This document shows positions 43,672 to 50,840 of a stretch of DNA of 64,000 bases, piece after piece. Below the pieces are notes generated by a model. It had not been told where the DNA came from and did not search any database. It saw only the letters and a list, made by a program, of their open reading frames with translations. Both the position numbers and the translations under genes were made by a program. Numbering within the stretch: position 1 is the stretch's first letter; every line of letters starts with the position of its first letter. Source of the stretch: Candidatus Pacearchaeota archaeon (GTDB lineage Archaea; Nanoarchaeota; Nanoarchaeia; Pacearchaeales; GW2011-AR1); contig JALOBX010000001.1 in the NCBI GenBank assembly GCA_023228065.1, forward strand, positions 400,454 to 464,453, given 5' to 3'.

Positions 43672-44490
43672 TTATCTCACTCTTGGATTCTTGTTAATAT
43701 TTTCTAAATCCTGCTTGTTATGTATATGAATTTCTCTTTCAGAACTGGTATATCCTCTTAACAAATCTTTTTTAGCAAGTATTGGAAAGATATCTCCTTC
43801 CAGGCTTTTTCCGGGATATTGTAGAATTTCCGGCTCGCAGATACAAATTGGACACCAAACAAGATAACTATTATTCTTATCGGGTTTTGGTTTTTGATTG
43901 AATTGTACAATCTTATCCCCCTCTAAAAAAACCTGCCCTTTTATTGAAGGTTCCCCAAAACTTATCAGAGACAAAGTAGACATTGTATTATTTTTTATAT
44001 GAAAGTTCCATAAATCATCTATTTTTATATTATCAAAATAAATATCTCCATAAAGAACCAAAAAAGTAGTGGAAATTTCTTTTTTTATTATCTTTAAACT
44101 TTGTGCGCTTCCCCCTGATTCTGTTTCTTCAATATACCTTATCTTTACTCCGTAATACTCTCCTGATTTTAATAAAGAAAAAATTGAATCCAATATTTTT
44201 TTTCTTGCAATAATATATATTTCCTTAAAATTATTTTTTCTTAATTTTTTAATTGCTCTTTCTATCAGGGTTGTTCCTTTAATCTTAACTAAAGGAGTAT
44301 ATTCTTCCCCAATTTTTAATCGTTCTTCGGGCCCGCCAAGAAGAATTACTGCGGGCTTGCTTTTATCCAGATAATTTTTTAATAGCACTTCTATTGCCTG
44401 CGAGCGATTCCTTATAATAAGCCTGTCAATGAAAGAATCAACATTTTTCAGAATTTGTTTATCTACAGTAATAGATATCTTTTCTTTCAT
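43672..44490 (-). CDS. Ribbon-helix-helix domain fused to sugar-type nucleotidyltransferase
   Basis: 272 residues from ATG 44490. Residues 1-45 look like a ribbon-helix-helix DNA-binding domain (KISITVDKQILKNVDSFIDRL, SQAIEVLLKNYL). The rest is a GT-A nucleotidyltransferase: VILLGGPEERL, TTLIERAIKKL, and LVLYGDIYFDN with the metal-binding Asp. The glycine loop is GGPEERL, not the canonical GGxGTRL. The fusion suggests a regulator that senses or makes a sugar nucleotide; enzymatic activity is uncertain. Converges with korB. Confidence 0.65.
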   Translation of the reverse strand: MKEKISITVDKQILKNVDSFIDRLIIRNRSQAIEVLLKNYLDKSKPAVILLGGPEERLKIGEEYTPLVKIKGTTLIERAIKKLRKNNFKEIYIIARKKILDSIFSLLKSGEYYGVKIRYIEETESGGSAQSLKIIKKEISTTFLVLYGDIYFDNIKIDDLWNFHIKNNTMSTLSLISFGEPSIKGQVFLEGDKIVQFNQKPKPDKNNSYLVWCPICICEPEILQYPGKSLEGDIFPILAKKDLLRGYTSSEREIHIHNKQDLENINKNPRVR

Positions 44491-44578
44491 ACCCAAATCA
44501 ATCTATCTATATTTTTAAATTTATGCGAAAAAGTAGGATAAAGGTAGGATATTTAAATATAAGGGAGGGAGAGAGAAT

Positions 44579-45019
44579 ATGAGAAAAAGTTTATTTGAAG
44601 TAGTAATTGATAAAAGCAGATTAAATAGTGTCATAACTGAAGCATCGAGACTTCAGCAAGAAGAAGAAAATATTAAAGATAATAATATAACAAGAAAGAC
44701 TTTGTATGACATTGCAGATTCAACTTATCTTGACAGAAAAAATATTGAAAAAGCATTGATTAATGAATGTTTAAGATTGCAAGAAGAGAGAGAAAGAAAA
44801 AATTCCCTTTCAGAATATAAATCTTTGTTAACATATGGATTACCTATTTTGGCAGGATTGGTGGGAGGGGGTTTTGTTGGGGATAGCATTGCCCAAAGTT
44901 TTCCACAATATGGTATAGAACCTTATCTTGAATGTAGTTTTTTGGGAAGTGTGGTAGGAATGGAAATCTCTGGATTAATCTGTTGTCTTAAAAATTTGAA
45001 GATATTTAATAAAAAATGA
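44579..45019 (+). CDS. Membrane protein with charged N-terminal region, unknown
   Basis: 146 residues: a helical, glutamine/glutamate-rich N-terminal half (ASRLQQEEENIKDNN, repeated in spirit at ECLRLQEERERKN) and a C-terminal Gly-rich membrane region (YGLPILAGLVGGGFVGDSIAQ; GSVVGMEISGLICCL). GGGAGGGAGAG precedes the ATG. First gene of a four-gene coupled operon that includes a 16-codon mini-ORF. Confidence 0.5.
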   Translation: MRKSLFEVVIDKSRLNSVITEASRLQQEEENIKDNNITRKTLYDIADSTYLDRKNIEKALINECLRLQEERERKNSLSEYKSLLTYGLPILAGLVGGGFVGDSIAQSFPQYGIEPYLECSFLGSVVGMEISGLICCLKNLKIFNKK

Positions 45020-45066
45020 CAGAACAAAATGATTTAATAGAATTAGAAGGAGGTAAAAGAAGATGA
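45016..45066 (+). CDS. Mini-ORF E (16 codons) wedged by ATGA overlaps
   Basis: ATG 45016 overlaps the preceding stop by ATGA, and its TGA (45064-45066) overlaps the next start by ATGA. The peptide begins MTEQNDLIELEGGKRR; the EGGK codons form GGAGGTAAA, the Shine-Dalgarno for the next gene. Its first bases ATGACAGAACAAA match those of mini-ORF B. The double overlap makes chance unlikely. Confidence 0.55.
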   Translation: MTEQNDLIELEGGKRR

Positions 45067-45410
45067 AGAAAATTGGAAGCTGGGACGAGTATAAAAAATT
45101 GAAACACTTACCAAAAATATTTGATAAGGCTATTACTTGTGAAGGTTGTGAACAAACTTTTAGAGTTACTTTAGAAACCAATATAGAGAAAGAAGAAGCA
45201 TTAATCTTTCTGGGGGATGATTACAAGATTGAAGATAAGTTTTGGAGTTTATTTCCCAAAGAATATGCAAGAAATAATTATGAACAAGTTACAAAATATA
45301 ATTCTCTATGTCCAAATTGTGGAGAAATAGAAGATTTATTTTGTATAAGCCATACTCCTGAAATAAAGGAAAGAACTGAATGGAGAAGAGTAAGGACTAT
45401 TGATTATTAA
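45063..45410 (+). CDS. Small zinc-binding protein, unknown
   Basis: 115 residues with two CxxC knuckles (ITCEGCEQTF at about residue 26 and SLCPNCGEI at about 79), predicting one zinc site. Starts inside the stop of mini-ORF E with GGAGG upstream. Cytoplasmic. No specific family recognised. Confidence 0.55.
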   Translation: MKKIGSWDEYKKLKHLPKIFDKAITCEGCEQTFRVTLETNIEKEEALIFLGDDYKIEDKFWSLFPKEYARNNYEQVTKYNSLCPNCGEIEDLFCISHTPEIKERTEWRRVRTIDY

Positions 45411-45411
45411 G

Positions 45412-45639
45412 ATGACAAAAAAGATAGGAAAAGATACTTACACAAATGAAAATTGCAAGAAACTTGATAATTTTTTGAATAAACTTGATATGGAAGAGAT
45501 TTATAATGGAGGAATCAAAAAAATTGAAATTGATATAAGAAATAATGAAAATGCAATTTTTTTTAAAAAGGTAGAAAATAGATTAATTAAGCATAAAGGA
45601 AAAATAGAAAAATATTTTAAGAGAGATATTAATTATTAA
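45412..45639 (+). CDS. Small hypothetical protein
   Basis: 75 residues from ATG 45412, one base after the previous stop. Highly charged alpha/beta (KKLDNFLNKLDMEEIY, KIEIDIRNNENAIFF). No recognised motif. Last gene of the 44579 operon; converges with the HemK-like gene. Confidence 0.5.
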   Translation: MTKKIGKDTYTNENCKKLDNFLNKLDMEEIYNGGIKKIEIDIRNNENAIFFKKVENRLIKHKGKIEKYFKRDINY

Positions 45640-45647
45640 TGTTAATC

Positions 45648-46187
45648 TTATTTCCTTAATTCCCACACCTTCAACTCCTCAAAAAATAATTTCTTTTTTC
45701 CTAATAATTTCTTTTTGTAATTATTCCATTTAATCCCTTTTGTAAGACTGCTTGTCAGCAAAATTATTTTTCCATCTTTTGTGAGATGCTTTTTTGCCTG
45801 TTGCAGAAATTTGTTTATTATCTCTGAGCCTTTTTTTCCTCCTGTTGTCGCAACACGCGAATCTCTTGGCTCTCTTTTGTCTTCGGGTAGATATGGTGGA
45901 TTGAATACAATTAAATCAAATTTTTCTTTTATGTTTTTGAATAAATCAGATTTTACAGAACTAAAACCTAATGTTTTGCAGTGTTTAACTGCTTCTGAGT
46001 TTATATCACAGGAAAAAATATTTTCTTTTTTTAAACCTGCCTCTTTTAATGTCTTCAGTTGAATCCCGCTTCCGCATCCAATCTCTAAGGTTTTAATATT
46101 TGTTTTTTCGTCTGCTAATTTTAAAATTTCTTTCTTTAAAATTTCAGAAAGAAGAAAAGAATCATCCGAAGGGAGATATATTGACAT
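45648..46187 (-). CDS. HemK/Mtq2-like class I methyltransferase
   Basis: 179 residues. SAM motif LEIGCGSGIQL and the catalytic VFNPPYLP (NPPY), typical of N5-glutamine methyltransferases. The archaeal short form modifies release factor aRF1 (Mtq2-like) and lacks the N-terminal domain of bacterial PrmC. Junction TAAAATG with the upstream gene. Confidence 0.85.
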   Translation of the reverse strand: MSIYLPSDDSFLLSEILKKEILKLADEKTNIKTLEIGCGSGIQLKTLKEAGLKKENIFSCDINSEAVKHCKTLGFSSVKSDLFKNIKEKFDLIVFNPPYLPEDKREPRDSRVATTGGKKGSEIINKFLQQAKKHLTKDGKIILLTSSLTKGIKWNNYKKKLLGKKKLFFEELKVWELRK

Positions 46188-46188
46188 T

Positions 46189-46809
46189 TTATTGAGATAA
46201 CAATTTACTAAAGAAAATAATCAATGCTTCTCTATTCAAAATAGTAATCAATAAAAATCCGCTGAGAACAAACAGTATTGCTATAAGAACTAAAATTAAA
46301 AGTATGTTTTTATTTGATTTTTCCTTGGGAATTTCATAATTTGAAATTTTTTGAATTGATTCTTCTTTAATCTGTTTTGGTTCTTGTACTGTTAATTTTG
46401 GAGTTATCTCTTCTTCCTTATGAAATAATTTTTTAGGAACTAAAAGTTCTTTTTTTTCTTCTTGCAATAACCTTTCTCCTTCTTTTTTCTCTTTGGCTAT
46501 TGGTGTTGGTATGGATAATAATTCAACTTCGGGCAATTCTGGCTCTCCGTAACTTGAAACTTTCTGTGCAGAGGTTTTATGAACCATAAAACTTCTAAGA
46601 TTTAATTTTGAAGATTTTTTATTTGAAGAAGCAGAAATATTTTTTGGTTCGGGAATATCTTTATTACTTGCTTCTGAGATAATTCTTGCAGCTTCCTCAA
46701 CTTCTTCTTGTCTATATCCAGAATTTAAGAAAGTAGTTGTTGCTTTTTTTAGAGATTCTCCTCTTTCTAAAGCAATTTTTAATCCTTCTAGAATTTCATA
46801 ATTAACCAT
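46189..46809 (-). CDS. Tail-anchored membrane protein, unknown
   Basis: 206 residues. The N-terminus is a helical domain (ILEGLKIALERGESLKKATTTFLNSGY) resembling a motif repeated in DPANN membrane proteins, followed by a long disordered Lys/Glu/Pro linker. One C-terminal transmembrane helix (NILLILVLIAILFVLSGFLL) comes last. Predicted cytoplasmic domain with a tail anchor. Preceded by leader repeat copy 2 and mini-ORF H. Confidence 0.55.
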   Translation of the reverse strand: MVNYEILEGLKIALERGESLKKATTTFLNSGYRQEEVEEAARIISEASNKDIPEPKNISASSNKKSSKLNLRSFMVHKTSAQKVSSYGEPELPEVELLSIPTPIAKEKKEGERLLQEEKKELLVPKKLFHKEEEITPKLTVQEPKQIKEESIQKISNYEIPKEKSNKNILLILVLIAILFVLSGFLLITILNREALIIFFSKLLSQ

Positions 46810-46812
46810 GCG

Positions 46813-46890
46813 AAGACACTAAGAACCAAAGGTTCCTAATACCTCCAATTTTCTATTAATCTTCCCACTAAATTTATGCTCATGGCTGAT
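46813..46890 (-). repeat. Leader repeat copy 2
   Basis: About 78 nt, roughly 94% identical to 33896-33974, placed directly before the start codon at 46809. Same GGAGG and hairpin. One base shorter than copy 1, which changes the frame of the mini-ORF after the conserved core. Confidence 0.85.
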
Positions 46891-46896
46891 AATCAT
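46819..46896 (-). CDS. Leader mini-ORF H (25 codons)
   Basis: ATG 46896 lies about 29 nt after TTTTTAAAT, a leaderless position. The peptide begins MIISHEHKFSGKINRK and stops at TAG nine bases before the main ATG (46809). The core ISHEHKFSGKI is shared with mini-ORF G with synonymous codon changes (CAC/CAT, AAA/AAG). After the core a one-base indel puts the two into different frames. Confidence 0.55.
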   Translation of the reverse strand: MIISHEHKFSGKINRKLEVLGTFGS

Positions 46897-46945
46897 GATA
46901 AATAAAGGAAATTAAGATTTAAAAATTCTAATGAAGAAGAATCAA

Positions 46946-48289
46946 TCACAACTTCAATCTTTGCCCGTTTCCCATAAGATGACAATTCTTTCCAGATTTA
47001 TATCCCATTTCTTTTGCAAGTTCAATCATTGGTGTCATCTGTGCTGTTGAACCATGAGCAGGTATTATATGTTCTGGATTTATCAGATTAATTAAATCTC
47101 TCAAGTCTTCTCTTCCTGCATGTCCTGAAACATGAATATTATCAAAAATTCTCACTCCTGTTTTTTTGAGTCTCTTATCCATCTGCTCTTTATTTTCAAT
47201 ATTTACAGGGGTAGGAATTGTCTTAGAAGAGAAAACAACATTATCTCCTGGACGAAATGAAAAAGGAAGTTTGCCTCTTGAAAGCCTATCCATTATACTT
47301 CCAGGCTCTCCCTGATGTCCAGTACATACAACCAAGGCGCCTTTTCTATCTCTTTCAACTCTCCTTAATGTAGAGTCTACCTGTCTTTTATAGCTAATTA
47401 ATTTAATATCTTTCTGGAACGGACACATGCCGACATCAATTGCAGATGAAACATATTTCCTCATGCTTCTTCCCATAAAATAAATCTGCCTGTCTAATTT
47501 CTTCCCAAAATCAACAATGCTCTTTAGTCTTGCAATATGAGAAGAGAATGTTGTTACAAAAATTGCAGAATGTTCATTTTTTATTGTAAGCAAAACTTCT
47601 TCAACAAGCGCTCTTGCAATTTTCTCACTCGGAGTTTTTCTTTCAGAACCAGAATAAAGAGAATCAACAACTATTGCTTTAATTCCTTCTTTTGCAATTT
47701 TTCTAAGCAAGTCATAATTTGGAGGAAGTCCAAGAACAGGATTATTATCCAATTTGAAATCATTTGCATAAAGAACAACTCCTTCAGGAGTATGCAATGC
47801 AATCATAGATGTTTGTAGAGTAGAATGAGTTATGTTTATGAAATCTACTTGGTAGTTTGTTTTCTTGCCTTTTATAGTAATAGAAGAATTTGGATTTACT
47901 GCTTTTAGATGATTAGGAACTCTTGCATTATCATCTTCCATTATTTTTTTAAGAACATCAATTGTAAATGGAGTTCCAATAATCGGCGCATTATATCTGT
48001 AAGAAATATATTGAACTGCTCCAATGTGATCTAAATGAGCATGCCCTAAAAAAATAGCTCTTACCTGATTTCTCAAACCAAATTTATCCAGAATTAAATC
48101 ATCAGGCAAAGCCCCAATATTTCTCAATCTTTTCTCAGAATATCCTTCTTTCTGAACTTCCTGTTCCTGAAGTTCTACTATTGCAGGGAGATAAACTCCT
48201 AAATCAAAAATAAAAACATCTTCGCCTGTTTTTACTACAGTCATATTTTTTCCTACCTCATTAAACCCGCCAATTGTAAAAATTTCCAT
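46946..48289 (-). CDS. rnj: Archaeal RNase J
   Basis: 447 residues. Metallo-beta-lactamase motif LGHAHLDHIGA at about residue 86, beta-CASP domain, and C-terminal VSGHAGREDL and PAHGSTAQM. This is the archaeal RNase J form without the bacterial C-terminal extension, a 5'-3' exonuclease in RNA decay. It complements aCPSF1 encoded 10 kb away. Upstream mini-ORF-bearing gene 46189 lies downstream on the same strand. Confidence 0.93.
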   Translation of the reverse strand: MEIFTIGGFNEVGKNMTVVKTGEDVFIFDLGVYLPAIVELQEQEVQKEGYSEKRLRNIGALPDDLILDKFGLRNQVRAIFLGHAHLDHIGAVQYISYRYNAPIIGTPFTIDVLKKIMEDDNARVPNHLKAVNPNSSITIKGKKTNYQVDFINITHSTLQTSMIALHTPEGVVLYANDFKLDNNPVLGLPPNYDLLRKIAKEGIKAIVVDSLYSGSERKTPSEKIARALVEEVLLTIKNEHSAIFVTTFSSHIARLKSIVDFGKKLDRQIYFMGRSMRKYVSSAIDVGMCPFQKDIKLISYKRQVDSTLRRVERDRKGALVVCTGHQGEPGSIMDRLSRGKLPFSFRPGDNVVFSSKTIPTPVNIENKEQMDKRLKKTGVRIFDNIHVSGHAGREDLRDLINLINPEHIIPAHGSTAQMTPMIELAKEMGYKSGKNCHLMGNGQRLKL

Positions 48290-48330
48290 CTTTTATTTAA
48301 ATAATTATAGAACGAAGTTTAAAAATTCTT

Positions 48331-48675
48331 TCAGATTTTGAAATCATCAATATGCCTATAATAAATAGTTACTTCTTTGCCAGTAATTTTTTCTATACCT
48401 TTTGCAAAATTATTAATTTTATTTTTATCCTTTTTTTCACAAGAGTAAGCATATATTTCATTTTGTTTTGGAAAAACTTTTAATAAAAGATGTCCAATAT
48501 GCTCTCCATCATAATTTCTAGATTCATCAATCTTAAACTCAGGAGTAAAATCGCAAGAATCATAAAGTCTATCTGGTCCAAAAAAATCTAATGCTAAACT
48601 ACGAATTTTATCAGAATCAGTCTTAATTTTCTGATTTAATAATTTATATTTAAATGGAGGAATAACTTTTACCAT
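48331..48675 (-). CDS. Hypothetical small protein
   Basis: 114 residues from ATG 48675 (MVKVIPPFKYKLLNQ), chosen because TTTATATT lies 22-29 nt upstream; an earlier in-frame ATG would run through this promoter. The sequence is alpha/beta with YDGEHIGHLLLKVFP and ends TIYYRHIDDFKI. Divergent from pop5. No family recognised. Confidence 0.5.
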   Translation of the reverse strand: MVKVIPPFKYKLLNQKIKTDSDKIRSLALDFFGPDRLYDSCDFTPEFKIDESRNYDGEHIGHLLLKVFPKQNEIYAYSCEKKDKNKINNFAKGIEKITGKEVTIYYRHIDDFKI

Positions 48676-48696
48676 ACATACCTTTCCTGTTTCCTG

Positions 48697-48714
48697 AATA
48701 TAAACATTTATATT
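48697..48714. promoter_or_regulatory. Back-to-back divergent TATA boxes
   Basis: AATATAAA-CA-TTTATATT is an 8+2+8 palindrome. Each arm lies 22-29 nt from a start codon (48675 minus; 48736 plus), so the two TATA boxes abut and serve leaderless transcripts in opposite directions. Confidence 0.65.
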
Positions 48715-48735
48715 ATTGAAAAGAATAATTAGCAT

Positions 48736-49011
48736 ATGAAGTCCCTTAAGCCGACAATGAGAGAAAATAAGAGATATCTTCTTGTGAGGGGAGAAAATTT
48801 AAGAAATAATATTGAAAAAGCAATTCTTGATTTTATTGGGGTTTTTGGAATGTCAAGGACAGGGTTAGATTTTATCAAGGAAAATGAAAATTCTGCAATA
48901 ATTTCTGTGAATAGAAATATGGTTGATTCTGTACGAGCTTCGCTTGTTGTATGGCCAAAAAAGATGGAAGTAAAGAAAGTAAGCGGAACTTTGAAAGGAT
49001 TGAGAGTATAA
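48736..49011 (+). CDS. rnp2: RNase P protein component Pop5 (Rnp2)
   Basis: 91 residues with the Pop5/Rpp14 family start LKPTMRENKRYLLVRGE and the FIGVFGMSRTGLDFI segment. Supports tRNA 5' maturation with the RNase P RNA. In many archaea it heads the superoperon containing psmA, SBDS and the exosome, as here; Rpp30, often the next gene, is absent and an unknown gene takes its place. ATG fixed by the 48707-48714 TATA box. Confidence 0.88.
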   Translation: MKSLKPTMRENKRYLLVRGENLRNNIEKAILDFIGVFGMSRTGLDFIKENENSAIISVNRNMVDSVRASLVVWPKKMEVKKVSGTLKGLRV

Positions 49012-49045
49012 TAATATTTAAAAATAAATTAAATTCTTTAAAAAT

Positions 49046-49474
49046 ATGTTAAACATAATTGATTTTGATTTGGATGAGAAAATAAAAAAAATTGTTAAAG
49101 AAAAAGACATGGCTGTTGTTTTGTCTTCTTTAAATGAAATTGTTCATGGATATTATTCTACTGAAAAACAGAAGAGTCTAACAAGCATCGACCAAATAAG
49201 ATATAATAATCAAGATTTTACTCCAACACAAATAGCAAGAACAATGAGCAAGTTAGATTATAGTGATAAACTTAGAGAGATGGGACTTGTTCCCTTTTCA
49301 ACTTTTATTTCAGCAGTTCCAAATAAAAAGGGGCTTGATTTTAGATTATTGATTGCAGGAGATATTGAATGGGAAAGTGTAATGTATATCAAAGATTTAC
49401 TAGAAAATAGGTGGAAAAAAAATACGGCAGATTCTATGAATTTGGTATTTGACAAAGAATTTGGCACTTATTAA
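49046..49474 (+). CDS. Hypothetical protein in Pop5-PsmA interval
   Basis: 142 residues, mainly helical (KIKKIVKEKDMAVVLSSLNEIVHGYY) with FRLLIAGDIEWESVMYIKDLL near the C-terminus. No Rpp30-like TIM-barrel features. TTTAAAAAT upstream suggests its own start of transcription. Unknown. Confidence 0.5.
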   Translation: MLNIIDFDLDEKIKKIVKEKDMAVVLSSLNEIVHGYYSTEKQKSLTSIDQIRYNNQDFTPTQIARTMSKLDYSDKLREMGLVPFSTFISAVPNKKGLDFRLLIAGDIEWESVMYIKDLLENRWKKNTADSMNLVFDKEFGTY

Positions 49475-49564
49475 CCCCCAAAAAATTTAAATATAGTTAA
49501 TTCTTGTGGAAATTGAAGAGAAAAGAAAAAAATAGATTAAATTATTAATTTCTCTAATATTAAG

Positions 49565-50290
49565 ATGGAAATGCCATTAGATTTACAACAACAAGCAATG
49601 GGTTATGACAGAACTGCGACTATGTTCTCGCCACAAGGCCATTTGCTTCAGGTAGAATATGCAGAGAAAACAGTCAGGCTTGGAAGTGCAAGTATAGGGA
49701 TGGTTTGTTCTGACGGGGTGTTCATAATTGCAGATTTGAGGCTTGATGATAAATTAATTGTTCCGAAATCTGCAAATAAAGTCTATGAAATTGATTCTCA
49801 CATAATATCAAGCACAGCAGGAATTATATCTGATGCAAGAGTTTTGATTGAAAGAGCACAGGTTTTGGCTCAACAGCATAGGGTTACTTACGATTCTCCT
49901 ATAGAACCAGAATTAGTAATAAAAGACATCTCAAATTTAAAACAGCAATTCACACAATATGGGGGAGCTCGTCCTTATGGGGTTTCTTTAATGATTGCTG
50001 GAATTAATAATAAAAAACCAGAACTTTACACAAGTGATGTTACAGGGAATTATCTTTCTTACTTTGCAAATGCAATTGGGGAAAATGATGAAAGAATAAA
50101 AAATATTTTAAGAGAAAAATACAGCAAAGATTTAACAATAAAAAATGGGGCAAAACTTGCATTGGAAATTCTTAAGGAAGTTGCAGAAAAAAAATCCAAT
50201 GGAAGCAAGTTTGAATTATGTTACATCGGGATTGATGACGGAGAATTAAAAAGATTATACGGAGAGGATTTGCAAGAATTCGTAAAATAA
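49565..50290 (+). CDS. psmA: 20S proteasome alpha subunit
   Basis: 241 residues with the alpha-subunit N-terminal helix and gate motif GYDRTATMFSPQGHLLQVEYAEK, followed by the ntn fold (GMVCSDGVFIIAD, GGARPYGVSLMIAG). No catalytic Thr, as expected for alpha. Forms outer rings over PsmB (36266). Member of the exosome/proteasome superoperon. Confidence 0.95.
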   Translation: MEMPLDLQQQAMGYDRTATMFSPQGHLLQVEYAEKTVRLGSASIGMVCSDGVFIIADLRLDDKLIVPKSANKVYEIDSHIISSTAGIISDARVLIERAQVLAQQHRVTYDSPIEPELVIKDISNLKQQFTQYGGARPYGVSLMIAGINNKKPELYTSDVTGNYLSYFANAIGENDERIKNILREKYSKDLTIKNGAKLALEILKEVAEKKSNGSKFELCYIGIDDGELKRLYGEDLQEFVK

Positions 50291-50291
50291 A

Positions 50292-50489
50292 ATGAGCTTA
50301 TTAAGATTACTTTTTTATCAGTTTAAGTATATTGCTGATATAGGAAATTTTCATTTCCCAGAACCAGCACCATTTATGCAAAAACAAATAAAAATTATAA
50401 ACAACCCAAACTATAGAAGAATAAATTATCCATTAAAAATATTAAACAGCGAAAACATAGGCTGCAAAAATTATCATAAAGTAAAATGA
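50292..50489 (+). CDS. Small hypothetical protein
   Basis: 65 residues, aromatic and basic (LLFYQFKYIADIGNFHFPEPAPF). It begins one base after psmA and overlaps the next gene by ATGA, which supports it as a real gene. No motif recognised. Confidence 0.45.
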   Translation: MSLLRLLFYQFKYIADIGNFHFPEPAPFMQKQIKIINNPNYRRINYPLKILNSENIGCKNYHKVK

Positions 50490-50788
50490 AAATACACGGA
50501 ATAAATAAATCAAGATTGAGTTTAGAAAAAATTTCTGTAGGTGATAGAATATTATTCCCCTTGGAAGCAACAGGAGAATGTGTCATAAAGACAACAAATA
50601 ATTTGCTGGTAACAACAAAAATTATTGACAATAATGGAAGAGACAAAGAAGAATTTCCTGCAATAAAAGAAAAAAAGATGTATAAAGGAAGATATATTAC
50701 TGAGAAATCAAGAGGAAAAGTGTATAAAGAAATAAAAATAAATGCAGATGACTGGATGGATTATCAGTTATCAAAATTTGAACAATAA
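50486..50788 (+). CDS. Small beta-rich protein, unknown
   Basis: 100 residues. SVGDRILFPLEATGECVIKTTNNLLVTTKI suggests a small beta-barrel, followed by a basic helical tail. Overlaps the preceding small gene by ATGA; mini-ORF D begins one base after its stop. Sits between psmA and SBDS, where no gene is usual. Confidence 0.5.
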   Translation: MKIHGINKSRLSLEKISVGDRILFPLEATGECVIKTTNNLLVTTKIIDNNGRDKEEFPAIKEKKMYKGRYITEKSRGKVYKEIKINADDWMDYQLSKFEQ

Positions 50789-50789
50789 A

Positions 50790-50840
50790 ATGACAGAACT
50801 AAAGTTCAGCACAAATAAAAATTCTGGAGAATTTTCATAA
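50790..50840 (+). CDS. Leader mini-ORF D (16 codons), TAATG-coupled
   Basis: Reads MTELKFSTNKNSGEFS and its TAA overlaps the SBDS ATG (50838-50842). GGAG lies 10 nt before that ATG. ATGACAGAAC-T-AAAGTTCA forms a GAAC/GTTC hairpin and matches mini-ORF B (10590), and the 3' end matches A, B and C. It looks like B with the middle deleted. Confidence 0.55.
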   Translation: MTELKFSTNKNSGEFS

